Positions 16,135-24,853 of a stretch of DNA of 64,000 nucleotides are shown here, one piece after another. Made by a program: the position numbers and the translations under genes. The notes below the pieces were generated by a model. It ran no database searches. It was not told the DNA's origin and worked only from the letters and a program-made list of their open reading frames with translations. Positions within the stretch are counted from its first letter, which is position 1. Every line of letters starts with the position of its first letter. Source of the DNA: an uncultured Clostridia bacterium (GTDB lineage: Bacteria; Bacillota; Clostridia; Oscillospirales; CAG-272). The stretch spans positions 1-64,000 of the forward strand of contig CALWJX010000006.1 in assembly GCA_944381085.1 (NCBI GenBank). Direction: 5' to 3'.

Positions 16135-17445
16135 ATGTCTGAGACGATTAACGGGTTCAAAGAACGTATAAAAAAGCCGGAACTGCTTTCTCCCGCAGGG
16201 AATTTTGAAAAGCTGAAGGCGGCAATTCTGTACGGAGCCGACGCGGTATACTGCGCGGGAAAAAGTTTTGGAATGAGGTCGGCCGCTGATAATTTTACGG
16301 TCGATGAATTGTATGAGGCGGTGGAATACACTCATGAAAGAGGGAAAAAGCTTTATCTGACGCTCAACACCATGCCGCATTACGATGAGTTTCCTGAGCT
16401 TGTGAACTTTATACTTTCTGTTAAAGACGCGGGAATTGACGCTTTTATAGTTGCCGATCTGGGAGTGATTGACGCTGTAAGAGAGCATATACCAAACGCT
16501 GAAATACATATATCCACGCAGGCGGGAATTGTTTCTCCCGCGACCGCGCGCTCTTATGTTAAGTTGGGAGCAAAAAGAGTTGTGCTCGCAAGGGAACTTA
16601 ATTTCACAGAAATTGACGCGATAAGAAAAGCTTTGCCTGAGAATATAGAAATTGAGGCGTTTATACACGGGTCAATGTGTGTTTCGTACAGCGGCAGATG
16701 TATGCTGTCAAATATGCTTGCGAAAAGAGACGCGAACAGGGGTTGCTGTACGCAGCCCTGTCGTTGGAATTATGTGTTATATGAGGAAAAGCGTCCGGAT
16801 TTCCCGATTCCCATAGAGCAGACAGAGCTTGGCACTTTTATTATGTCATCTAAGGATATGTGTATGATAGAGCATGTTCCGGAATTGATTCAAAGCGGAA
16901 TAGATTCCTTTAAAATTGAGGGAAGAATGAAAAGCGCGTACTACACGGCGGTTGTGACAAACTCGTACCGCATGGCAATAGACTCTTATTTTGATAATCC
17001 TTCAAAGTATACTTTCAACCCTTTACTCAATAAAGAACTTGACAGCGTTTCACACCGGGAATACTGCACCGGTTATTATTTAGACAGCCCTGCGGATAAC
17101 GCGCAGCTTGTGTCAAAAAACGGTTATATAAGGGAAAAGGCATATTTTGCCACGGCGGTTGATTATAATGAATCAGAAGCTGAGACACTGCGAAAAAACG
17201 ACAGAGAGCTTGAAAACGAAAAGGGAAGACTTTATATGTTTGTTCAGCGCAACAAGGTAAAGACCGGAGACTTTGCGGAAATAATTTCCCCTTATTCATT
17301 CGGAAAAGCTTTTCGCGTCTGTGAAATTTATCTTGAAAACGGCGAGCCGGCAGAGTCGGCTCCGCACCCTTCGATGAAATTCTGGTGCAGAGTGCCGTTT
17401 GAGGTAAGACCGGGAGATATTATGCGGTCGGGCGACGAGCGGTAA
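16135..17445 (+). CDS. U32 family peptidase / tRNA-hydroxylation type protein
   Basis: The protein of about 436 residues has the U32 hallmarks KPELLSPAGNFEKLKAAILYGADAVY-type N-terminus (split here as KPELLSPAGN and YGADAVYC). The family signature EAFIHGSMCVSYSGRCMLS follows, with Cys residues in the downstream GCCTQPCRW that suit an Fe-S site. U32 proteins include YegQ/TrhP (tRNA 5-hydroxyuridine formation) and RlhA (rRNA hydroxylation) besides secreted collagenases. The intracellular look favours RNA modification. The ATG at 16135 was chosen; 16123 is an alternative. It heads an operon with uppP and the Toprim protein. Confidence 0.88.
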   Translation: MSETINGFKERIKKPELLSPAGNFEKLKAAILYGADAVYCAGKSFGMRSAADNFTVDELYEAVEYTHERGKKLYLTLNTMPHYDEFPELVNFILSVKDAGIDAFIVADLGVIDAVREHIPNAEIHISTQAGIVSPATARSYVKLGAKRVVLARELNFTEIDAIRKALPENIEIEAFIHGSMCVSYSGRCMLSNMLAKRDANRGCCTQPCRWNYVLYEEKRPDFPIPIEQTELGTFIMSSKDMCMIEHVPELIQSGIDSFKIEGRMKSAYYTAVVTNSYRMAIDSYFDNPSKYTFNPLLNKELDSVSHREYCTGYYLDSPADNAQLVSKNGYIREKAYFATAVDYNESEAETLRKNDRELENEKGRLYMFVQRNKVKTGDFAEIISPYSFGKAFRVCEIYLENGEPAESAPHPSMKFWCRVPFEVRPGDIMRSGDER

Positions 17446-17470
17446 ATCAGAGCTTCGGAAAGGTTTATAT

Positions 17471-18361
17471 ATGGCTGTAATTGAAATTATCAAAGCGGTA
17501 TTTTACGGGATACTTGAGGGCATAACCGAATGGCTTCCCGTGAGTTCTACGGGGCATCTCATACTTTTAAATGAGTTTTTGGGTCTGAATGTGGCGCCGG
17601 AGCTCGGAAGTACGTTTGCCGATGAATATTGGAAGATGTTTGAGGTCGTCATACAGCTCGGCGCGATACTTGCGGTCGTGGTGATGTTTTTCGGCAAACT
17701 GAATCCTTTTTCGCCCTCTAAAAACAGAGCCGAAAAGAAATCCACATGGGTGCTGTGGGCAAAGGTGCTTGTGGCAAGCGTGCCGGCGGCGTTTATCGGG
17801 ATTGTGCTTGACAAGGTGATTGAAAAGATAAGCGGTAAGGATATAGACGGCTGGATATACAACTGGCAGGTAGTCTCAGGGGCGCTTATAGTATATGGCA
17901 TACTGTTTATTGTGATTGAAAAGCTTCATTCCGGAAAACAGGGAGACATTGAGAGCGTGGACGATATATCTTTCTCAAAAGCCGCGGTTATCGGCTGCTT
18001 TCAGGCGCTTTCGATAGTTCCGGGAACATCCCGGTCGGGTTCGACGATTCTGGGCGCGAGATGCATAGGAATATCAAGACCCGCCGCGGCGGAATTTTCG
18101 TTTTTTATGGGCATCCCCGCGATGTTCGGCGCGAGTCTTATAAAAGGCTACGGATTTTTTGACTATGTGGGAGAAGCGAATGTTTCGGTTCCCGCGCTTG
18201 CGTGGATAGTGCTGGCGGTAGCGAGTCTTGTGGCGTTTTTGGTGTCTATGGCGGCGATAAAGTTCCTTATGGACTTTGTGAAAAAGCACAGCTTCGCGCC
18301 TTTCGGCGTATACAGGATAGTGCTCGGCGCGTTGGTGATTCTGTATTTCGCGCTCTCATGA
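17471..18361 (+). CDS. uppP: Undecaprenyl-diphosphatase
   Basis: The 296-residue polytopic membrane protein is of the BacA/UppP family. It recycles undecaprenyl diphosphate to the monophosphate carrier for peptidoglycan synthesis and confers bacitracin tolerance. The two active-site signatures are EGITEWLPVSSTGHLIL (about 17-33) and PGTSRSGSTI. About eight hydrophobic segments follow the usual topology. It lies 25 bases after the U32 gene and 12 bases before the next gene. Confidence 0.96.
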   Translation: MAVIEIIKAVFYGILEGITEWLPVSSTGHLILLNEFLGLNVAPELGSTFADEYWKMFEVVIQLGAILAVVVMFFGKLNPFSPSKNRAEKKSTWVLWAKVLVASVPAAFIGIVLDKVIEKISGKDIDGWIYNWQVVSGALIVYGILFIVIEKLHSGKQGDIESVDDISFSKAAVIGCFQALSIVPGTSRSGSTILGARCIGISRPAAAEFSFFMGIPAMFGASLIKGYGFFDYVGEANVSVPALAWIVLAVASLVAFLVSMAAIKFLMDFVKKHSFAPFGVYRIVLGALVILYFALS

Positions 18362-18373
18362 CGTGTGCCTGAA

Positions 18374-19021
18374 ATGGAAAAGCTTAAGATAAAGTACCCC
18401 ATTATAGTTGAGGGAAAATACGATAAAAACAAAATTTCCTCTGTGGCGGACGCCTTTGTGCTTACCACCGAGGGGTTCGGCGTATTCAGACGTGAAGAAA
18501 AGCTTGCGGTGATAAAAAAACTTGCGGAAAAAAGTCCGATAATCATACTTACCGACAGCGACGGGGCGGGCAAGCTGATACGCTCGCATATCTGTTCCGC
18601 CATTCCCCGTGACAGGCTGATACAGCTTTATGTCCCGCAGGTAAGGGGCAGGGAAAGGCGAAAACACTCGGACTCCGCCGAGGGGTATCTCGGAGTGGAG
18701 GGCATGGACGCGGACGTTATCAGAAATCTGCTTTTGCCGTTTGCGGACGCTTGTGTAAACGCCTGTAAGCAAAATCCGGAAGCGGTTTTCAAAGGGAGGG
18801 AAATAACCAAAGCGGATTTTTACGAGGACGGACTTACCGGAAAGGATAACAGCGCGGATATGCGCGACAGATTGTGCGTGCTTTTCGGGTTGCCCGCGAA
18901 AATGACCTCAAGCGCGTTGCTTCAGGCGTTAAGGGTTTTGTGTACATTTGAAGAATATAAAAGCGCCGTTCGGGAAATTTCCACGGAGGTTTACGGCGTA
19001 AACAGTGAAGAGCACAAATAA
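18374..19021 (+). CDS. Toprim-domain protein, ribonuclease M5-like (DUF4093 type)
   Basis: The protein has about 215 residues. Its N-terminal Toprim domain shows the catalytic Glu in PIIVEGKYDK and the DxD motif in IIILTDSDGAGK, as in ribonuclease M5, which matures 5S rRNA in Firmicutes. The C-terminal half (LLLPFADACVNAC onward) resembles the DUF4093 extension of RNase M5-like proteins. The ATG at 18374 and a GTG at 18365 are both possible. Neither has a good ribosome binding site, so translation is probably coupled to uppP, which ends 12 bases upstream. Confidence 0.82.
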   Translation: MEKLKIKYPIIVEGKYDKNKISSVADAFVLTTEGFGVFRREEKLAVIKKLAEKSPIIILTDSDGAGKLIRSHICSAIPRDRLIQLYVPQVRGRERRKHSDSAEGYLGVEGMDADVIRNLLLPFADACVNACKQNPEAVFKGREITKADFYEDGLTGKDNSADMRDRLCVLFGLPAKMTSSALLQALRVLCTFEEYKSAVREISTEVYGVNSEEHK

Positions 19022-19049
19022 TTGTATTATGAATTAATGCTTAAACTGA

Positions 19050-19083
19050 TAAAAAAGATATCCGGCAGGCGAACCTGCCGGAT
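19050..19083 (-). terminator. Rho-independent terminator for the first lipoprotein gene
   Basis: On the minus strand ATCCGGCAGG (complement of 19074-19083) pairs with CCTGCCGGAT (complement of 19060-19069), followed after two bases by a T-run. Confidence 0.8.
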
Positions 19084-19121
19084 AAATTTATAAACTCAAA
19101 AGTAATCGGTTAATTTAGCGC

Positions 19122-21593
19122 TTAAGCTTCAGCTTCAGAGCCGGAACCCTCGTCCTCGTTTCCGGTCTCCGAAGAGCCTTCCTCGCCGCCCTGCTCAGGC
19201 GTTTCGGGGTCGGGTGTTTCATCTGCCGCGGTAACCGTAATCGTTACGGGACCAGCGATAAGATTGTCATAACCGTCGTTTGCAAAGAAATATACCTTGT
19301 AGGTTCCCGCCGTGTATTTTTCCGCGTCGAGAACTATTTCGGATGCGTCTTTGGTATAAATGAAGCTTATCGAAGTGACCTCTTCTCCTCCGGGAACGGC
19401 GTTTTCGGCGTAAATTCCTATCCAGTCTTTACCGCTGTCGTTTCTCGATTTAGCGGTTATTTTAACTGTCTCGCCTACGGCGTAAGTTTCTTTGTCAAGA
19501 GTCATGCTTCCGAGTACGGTATCGGGAACAGAGACTTCTCTGTAGGGAAGAACCTTTATACTTGAGAATTTTACGGTACCGCTTCTTACGGCAATTCCGA
19601 CCTGAGCGGAACAGGTGCTTGCCACAAGAGTATTTTCTATTGTTTCCGTTGTGCCGTCAGCCAGTGTGATAACTGCTTTCTGCGCAAATTTTATCGCGGG
19701 TTCTACTTTGGTAAGATCCTCATACTCAATTTCTCCGGAAAGGGTAATAACGGCAGCCAATTTGTCATCAACAATTATGGAAACATTCTTGCCGTCGTCA
19801 GCCATTGTAAGCGTGGAGCCGGTCACATTGACGGTATAGATCTTATTGTTGACTCTTGAAGGCGTGTTTTCGTCAAAGTATTTGACAATTATATTGAGTT
19901 TACCGTCAACTATCTGAGCGTATATGCCCGAGCCGCCGCATTTTCCGTTTCCGTCGGTTTCATAGAAGTTGTTTATCATAAATGCGCCGTTGGGATTGTT
20001 GGGTTCGGGAATATCTACCGAGTTTACAATGCGTGAACCGCGCACAAAGGCATATGCGTCGCCGGTCATGCTGTTGATGTCAAGTATAAGCGCGTATCTG
20101 CCGTCGGCGGAGGTGTACATCTCGTTGATACCGCCGAACTGATATTCAAGCTCTTCATTATCGTTCGTCGCTACCTTGTGAGGCTCACTGGCACCGTAAC
20201 CGAACTCAAACATATCCTTAAGATCGCTTTCCTTGAGGTCTGTTCCGTCGGTCTGACCCGATATATCGGATTGGAAGCTCTTGGAGTTGTCGCTCATAAT
20301 CGCGTCATACTGCTCTGCCGCCTCAACGGACGGGAAGAACGCTATCCATTGAATGTCTATCGATTTTCCGCCGGTAGCGTCGGTAAAGAAGTCATAACGG
20401 CAGTAATTTATCAGATTATCGGTGATGTATGTATTTGCCGAAAGGTCAACCGTAGCGATATGCCATTCGCCGTCGTTTATATACGTTACGGGAAGCGCGT
20501 CGGGACCCGCCCAACCGGCGCCTGAACCGGAGAAGAATTCACCCGAACCTTCGGAAGTAGTGCGGTATTTCACGGCGAGGAATCTGTCTCCGGTAAGGTT
20601 TGAACCTATTGTAACGACTGTTACATACGGGTCATTATGACTTGAAGTAAGGGTAATGTAGTTGTCTGTAACGGTTGCGGATTCCAAGCCCTGATTGAAT
20701 GTCTGACCGCCGGTATTGTCTGCAGACTCTTTGATTTGCTCGGGAGTTATCGGACCGGCTGTCGGACCGTACTCATACAACTCGGCGGCTTCCTTGCTCT
20801 GGAAGAAAGCGACATACTCTATATCGATGGAACAGCCCTCGGGCAGATCGTATCTTGCCCACGTTTTGTTTGCTTCATCTTCATAATATTTTTCGCCGTT
20901 TTCGTCAAGCTTGTAACCGGCTTCAAGCGGGTCAAAACGGAAGTATGATATTTTCTCTCCGTCGTATATTTCGGCGTCGATAAGCGGCTGGGTGTCGATT
21001 ACAAGAATGCGCCATTCGCCGTCCGCAAGAATAGGAGCCTGAAGCATACTTTTATCGTCCTGAGGACCGGTTCCGCTCGACGCGAGATAGAACTGCATGT
21101 AAGCATTGGTGGCTGTGGAAGACCTGTATTTAATTGATACAAACCTCGCGCCGGGTTGAACGGTTCCCGGATTCCATAGATAACCGTAGGGGTCTCCGTC
21201 CTCCGGAGTTATTGTGACGTAGCTTTCATCTTCGCTTATTGCTATGGATTCTATTCCGTTTGTGCCTACCATACCGGAGATTTCTTCAACGCCGGCAACT
21301 ACTGTAGGCTCCATCGGGTCGGGAGGAGTGGTGGGTTCCTCAGTTTCGTCGTCCGGAGGAGTCGTCGGATCTTCATCATCCTTAGGCGGAGTTGTCGGGT
21401 CTTCATCGTCCTTAGGAGGAGTCGTCTCTTCAGGCTTTGATGTGGGCGGCTCCGTTTCGTCTTCGGTCGGAGTTTCCGTTACCTGCGGAGTCGTACTGCC
21501 GCTTGTCGGTTCTTCGCTTTCGTTGTTGTTGCAGGCAACGATAGCGACAACAAGCACAAGCAGCAGGGAAATGCTGATCAGTAGCTTTTTCAT
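19122..21593 (-). CDS. Multidomain surface lipoprotein (paralogue 1)
   Basis: The protein has 823 residues from the ATG at 21593 (GAAAGGA precedes it). A lipoprotein signal peptide ends at IVAC with Cys21, then comes a Pro/Thr/Glu-rich linker with a PPKDDEDPTT repeat. Two homologous jelly-roll-like modules follow (about 110-290 and 300-445); each holds a DGEW-R/H-I-x-x-x-D motif and ends in a D-I-x-W/Y-I/V-A-F-F segment. A concanavalin-like beta region comes next (about 460-690). An Ig-like module starts at TLDKETYAVGETVKITAK and has the KDWIGIY motif. An acidic tail closes the protein. It is probably a glycan-binding or surface-display protein. No catalytic motif was recognised. Confidence 0.85.
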   Translation of the reverse strand: MKKLLISISLLLVLVVAIVACNNNESEEPTSGSTTPQVTETPTEDETEPPTSKPEETTPPKDDEDPTTPPKDDEDPTTPPDDETEEPTTPPDPMEPTVVAGVEEISGMVGTNGIESIAISEDESYVTITPEDGDPYGYLWNPGTVQPGARFVSIKYRSSTATNAYMQFYLASSGTGPQDDKSMLQAPILADGEWRILVIDTQPLIDAEIYDGEKISYFRFDPLEAGYKLDENGEKYYEDEANKTWARYDLPEGCSIDIEYVAFFQSKEAAELYEYGPTAGPITPEQIKESADNTGGQTFNQGLESATVTDNYITLTSSHNDPYVTVVTIGSNLTGDRFLAVKYRTTSEGSGEFFSGSGAGWAGPDALPVTYINDGEWHIATVDLSANTYITDNLINYCRYDFFTDATGGKSIDIQWIAFFPSVEAAEQYDAIMSDNSKSFQSDISGQTDGTDLKESDLKDMFEFGYGASEPHKVATNDNEELEYQFGGINEMYTSADGRYALILDINSMTGDAYAFVRGSRIVNSVDIPEPNNPNGAFMINNFYETDGNGKCGGSGIYAQIVDGKLNIIVKYFDENTPSRVNNKIYTVNVTGSTLTMADDGKNVSIIVDDKLAAVITLSGEIEYEDLTKVEPAIKFAQKAVITLADGTTETIENTLVASTCSAQVGIAVRSGTVKFSSIKVLPYREVSVPDTVLGSMTLDKETYAVGETVKITAKSRNDSGKDWIGIYAENAVPGGEEVTSISFIYTKDASEIVLDAEKYTAGTYKVYFFANDGYDNLIAGPVTITVTAADETPDPETPEQGGEEGSSETGNEDEGSGSEAEA
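21361..21593 (-). repeat. 233-bp duplicated 5' module (copy 1; copy 2 at 24031-24263)
   Basis: The signal peptide and linker coding region of the first lipoprotein gene matches that of the second without gaps and with six differences in 233 bases. The sequence upstream of the ATG and the C-terminal coding regions are unrelated. This points to recent duplication or gene conversion limited to the secretion module. Confidence 0.9.
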
Positions 21594-21642
21594 AACAGTT
21601 TCCTTTCTGTAAAAATGTTGTTTTTGCAGCTTTTGATATGAA

Positions 21643-21670
21643 ATTATATCCACAGTATTAAAATATTCAA
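21643..21670 (-). promoter_or_regulatory. Possible second promoter, TTGAAT-N16-TATAAT
   Basis: On the minus strand TTGAAT (complement of 21665-21670) and TATAAT (complement of 21643-21648) lie nearer the first lipoprotein gene than the TTGCAA-type promoter at 21731-21759. Confidence 0.4.
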
Positions 21671-21730
21671 CTTGGAAGTACTTTGATATAATTAAATTGA
21701 AAAATCCAAAACTGCAATTAACTTGACATA

Positions 21731-21759
21731 ATTATATCACTTCGTTTTCGGATTTGCAA
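21731..21759 (-). promoter_or_regulatory. Promoter TTGCAA-N17-TATAAT of lipoprotein 1
   Basis: On the minus strand TTGCAA (complement of 21754-21759) and TATAAT (complement of 21731-21736) are 17 bases apart. The other two lipoprotein genes have the same -35 and spacing. The rest of the 21760-21960 gap is AT-rich and shows nothing else. Confidence 0.6.
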
Positions 21760-21960
21760 GTATATTATTTCACTTTTGTGCAAGATGTTAATATTTTCAA
21801 CGATATACACATAAAATAATTCAAAATTGTTTTAAAAAATATCCTTAAATTTCCATTCTGAATGGAAAACTGTTCAAATAAGCTGAATTTTGTCTGAATT
21901 TTATCTGAAATCTAATTGAAGGTATAGAGACAAAATGCTCAATTAGTGGTGAAAATAGAC

Positions 21961-21992
21961 AAAAATGCCGGCTGTTCTGAGGAACAGCCGGC
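21961..21992 (-). terminator. Rho-independent terminator for the second lipoprotein gene
   Basis: On the minus strand GCCGGCTGTTC (complement of 21982-21992) pairs with GAACAGCCGGC (complement of 21967-21977), followed by five T after one A. Confidence 0.8.
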
Positions 21993-22079
21993 TAAACACT
22001 TGGTTTATTATTCAATTATTTGTCGAAATAAGCTTTGAAATTCAAGATTATTAACTGAAATTGACGAAATGCTTCTGAA

Positions 22080-24263
22080 TTATGCTTCTGCTTCTTCTCC
22101 GGAGGTATCTTCTCCCGCGTCGGGGGTGTCGGGGTTTTCTTCTCCCGCGTCGGGAGTTTCTTCCTCAGAGGCTGCTACGCCATAGAATTCGATAGCGTCG
22201 ATTCCGTAGAAGGTTCCGGGGAGCGAGTCAATGGTAACATATACAGCCCCGTTGTAGGTAACCTCGGAAAGGTCGATGATAGCGTAATCGGGAGCTGACC
22301 AGCCACCGGATCTTACAACATAGTCGGTTGATGCTATTACTTTTGATGCATCCGCAAAATTAACAACATTGTCGTTTACAAGACCTATCTTAGTGCTTTC
22401 GGCTTTATCGTATTCTCCCTGAGTTGTCGCGCTACCGTCAAAAGCATATCTGATCTTTACATATTTATAAAGCGAAAGATCAAGTTCTCCGAGATAAATA
22501 TTTCCTTGATGAATTTTTGCCCATTTATTTGTGTATTTTGCATCTTTGGCTGCTTGTTCACTGTCCGGCGCCTGCAGTCCGGGAGCATGACCGGTAACCG
22601 CCGAGTTGTCAAGCTTGTCAAAGTCAACGTCATATAAGAGTTCATCGGTTGTTGCGGTACTTACTGTTATGTTTGCGAGGTAACCCTGATCAAACAGCTG
22701 ACCGTTGAGGTAAACTTCAACTCCCTCGGCTGTTCCTTCCTTAGCAATCCAAGGGGTCCACTTATCACCTTCGCCGGTAGCCTGCGCTTCATAATAAACC
22801 GTGCAGTTGCTCAGGTTGAGAGCCGAAACATCGATGGTAAGCGCTTTGCAGTTTACATGATTTTCTATGGTCGTCGAAAAAATAGGATCTTTTGCCACAG
22901 TGGTCGCGTAATCGGTATCCCAAATCCATACCTTGAAGGTTCCGACCGTGTCGGTCTTATCATATGTTGCCATGTTGTAAATCTCTATAATGTCAAGCCA
23001 CTGACCCTCAGCAATGGTGAATTTCTGACCGAATGCGCCGCCGTCACACATCGGGTTACCCTGTCCGCCTTTTCCGAGATCGACTTTGGACTGTGTTGTC
23101 ATATCGGGACGCTCTGTTCCGCCGGGAACCTTAACGCCCTTGATTGTGAGGAATGTAGCAATCTTAGACGGGTCGGCTTTCGAAACCGCCGCGAAAGTAA
23201 CGTCAACTGTCTGCCACTTGTATGCAGAGAGATCTGCGACAAGAGCGTTTGAACCTTTAAACAGTGCATGTATGGTTGCATCTTCCATGCCTGCAAAGTG
23301 ATTGGGAGCAGGCTCTCCATCTACTCCGGGACCGGCGTCATACCAAACCTCACCATCAACAGTCCATATGTATTTACTTACGCCTCCGGTAAGGCCGAGC
23401 CAACCATCCACTGTTAACTTTGTGGTTGTGGGCTGTACAAAAGTGTCTATGGTATCAACGCCCTTATCCGAATTTCCGCCACGTCCGGAGAAGTTTTGAT
23501 CATTTGAAGTTGCACCTTTGCCGTTAATTACATCAACAGAAGAATTCCATTTTTCGCTTACTTCCTCGTATACAGTTCTTATGACTTTAATGTCACCCCA
23601 GACATTAAGTCTGTATACGGTATCGTCGGTAGCTTTTACAAGGAGGTAAAGGTCGTATTCGCCGCCTTCGATGTCGGCTGTGTCTATCATGATCTCATAA
23701 CGCTTTACATTGGGCTGACCGGATGCGGCTGCAAGACCGTTTTCGGCCTCCAATACCCATTCAGCGTTCCAGACCGCCTCGCCGTCGTCTCCGAGAGCGT
23801 ATCCGAATTCAGCGATCTGCTTGTCGCCAATACCTGCCCATCCGCGGAATCCGAACGAGGTCAGATTGTCAACGACGATGCCGTCGGGACGGTTTGTCTG
23901 AAGCCATGTATGAGAACTTCCGTCGTTTACAATAGATCCGTTTTCATAGTATGTATCGGGAGACATAGCGGGGACGTTTGCAACCTCAGACCAGCCGGTC
24001 TCTTCCTCCACGGTGGTCTCCTCTTCTTTGGTTGTCGGATCTTCATCATCCTTAGGCGGAGTTGTCGGGTCTTCATCGTCCTTAGGAGGAGTCGTCTCTT
24101 CAGGCTTTGATGTGGGCGGCTCCGTTTCGTCTTCGGTCGGAGTTTCCGTTACCTGCGGAGTCGTACTGCCGCTTGTCGGTTCTTCGTTTTCGTTGTTGTT
24201 GCAGGCAACGATGGCGACTACAAGCACAAGCAGCAGGGAAATGCTGATTAGTAACTTTTTCAT
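22080..24263 (-). CDS. Multidomain surface lipoprotein (paralogue 2)
   Basis: The protein has 727 residues from the ATG at 24263. The signal peptide with lipobox Cys21 and the Pro/Thr/Glu linker are nearly identical to paralogue 1. The body differs. One copy of domain A (about 115-245) has the motifs GFRGWAGIG and IAEFGYALG. One copy of domain B (about 265-410) has NGKG, LTVDGWLGLTGGVSKYIW and a V-T-F-A-A strand. Two further beta-rich modules follow, the last ending in a YVTIDSLPGTFYGIDAIEFYG strand pattern. An acidic tail ends the protein. Domains A and B are shared with paralogue 3. Glycan binding is a plausible but unproven role. Confidence 0.85.
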   Translation of the reverse strand: MKKLLISISLLLVLVVAIVACNNNENEEPTSGSTTPQVTETPTEDETEPPTSKPEETTPPKDDEDPTTPPKDDEDPTTKEEETTVEEETGWSEVANVPAMSPDTYYENGSIVNDGSSHTWLQTNRPDGIVVDNLTSFGFRGWAGIGDKQIAEFGYALGDDGEAVWNAEWVLEAENGLAAASGQPNVKRYEIMIDTADIEGGEYDLYLLVKATDDTVYRLNVWGDIKVIRTVYEEVSEKWNSSVDVINGKGATSNDQNFSGRGGNSDKGVDTIDTFVQPTTTKLTVDGWLGLTGGVSKYIWTVDGEVWYDAGPGVDGEPAPNHFAGMEDATIHALFKGSNALVADLSAYKWQTVDVTFAAVSKADPSKIATFLTIKGVKVPGGTERPDMTTQSKVDLGKGGQGNPMCDGGAFGQKFTIAEGQWLDIIEIYNMATYDKTDTVGTFKVWIWDTDYATTVAKDPIFSTTIENHVNCKALTIDVSALNLSNCTVYYEAQATGEGDKWTPWIAKEGTAEGVEVYLNGQLFDQGYLANITVSTATTDELLYDVDFDKLDNSAVTGHAPGLQAPDSEQAAKDAKYTNKWAKIHQGNIYLGELDLSLYKYVKIRYAFDGSATTQGEYDKAESTKIGLVNDNVVNFADASKVIASTDYVVRSGGWSAPDYAIIDLSEVTYNGAVYVTIDSLPGTFYGIDAIEFYGVAASEEETPDAGEENPDTPDAGEDTSGEEAEA

Positions 24264-24522
24264 ACTTTTTTGTCCTTTCTTAATTTTATTATTTGTCAGG
24301 GAAGTATGCCGGGGTGGAGAATACCGAGCGCAAAATCTGAATTTGTTACAATATAACATGCGATTTGATACATGCGCGTGTTCGCGTGTATTCCGCAAAC
24401 ATACCGTATTTCGTATATCGGGAATTTTATTTTGACAACGTGTCCTTGCGTGACAAGTCTACTTTCCGTATACTTTATGCCCTTCATATTTTGTGCTTTT
24501 ATACCCTGACTAAATTATAATT

Positions 24523-24551
24523 ATTATATCATGGAAGATGACAAATTGCAA
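24523..24551 (-). promoter_or_regulatory. Promoter TTGCAA-N17-TATAAT of lipoprotein 2
   Basis: On the minus strand TTGCAA (complement of 24546-24551) and TATAAT (complement of 24523-24528) have 17-base spacing, giving a leader of about 250 bases. Within 24264-24522 no gene or riboswitch was recognised. Confidence 0.55.
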
Positions 24552-24753
24552 TAGTATATTTATGAGTTTGTCGGTAATGCCGATATTTTCTACAAATTTT
24601 CAATGAATTATGTTATACAAGAGTAAGTTTGTGCTTTAATATATTAAAAAACTGCGGTAAATGAGAATTTTTTTCCTGAATATTTTGTTTTTCTTTAAGA
24701 TTTCAATTCGTCACTTTGCATGTTTGCTTAAAAAAATACACAAAAAATATGTG

Positions 24754-24809
24754 CAAAAAAAGGATTGCCACATCCGCCGATAAGATCGGTTTTTGTGACA
24801 ATCCCTTTT
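24754..24809 (-). terminator. Rho-independent terminator for the third lipoprotein gene
   Basis: On the minus strand GGGATTGTCACA pairs with TGTGGCAATCC around a 19-base loop and is followed by seven T. One internal mismatch is present. Confidence 0.7.
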
Positions 24810-24853
24810 ATTCATTTTAAAACGTGGTAAAAAGTTCTACTTTAAGGCGATTT

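Noticed and set aside
21244-21612. Ser/Val/Gly-rich plus-strand ORF opposite the lipoprotein linker
   Set aside because: It is the complement of the Thr/Pro/Asp repeat of the real gene; the same shadow appears at 24013-24435.
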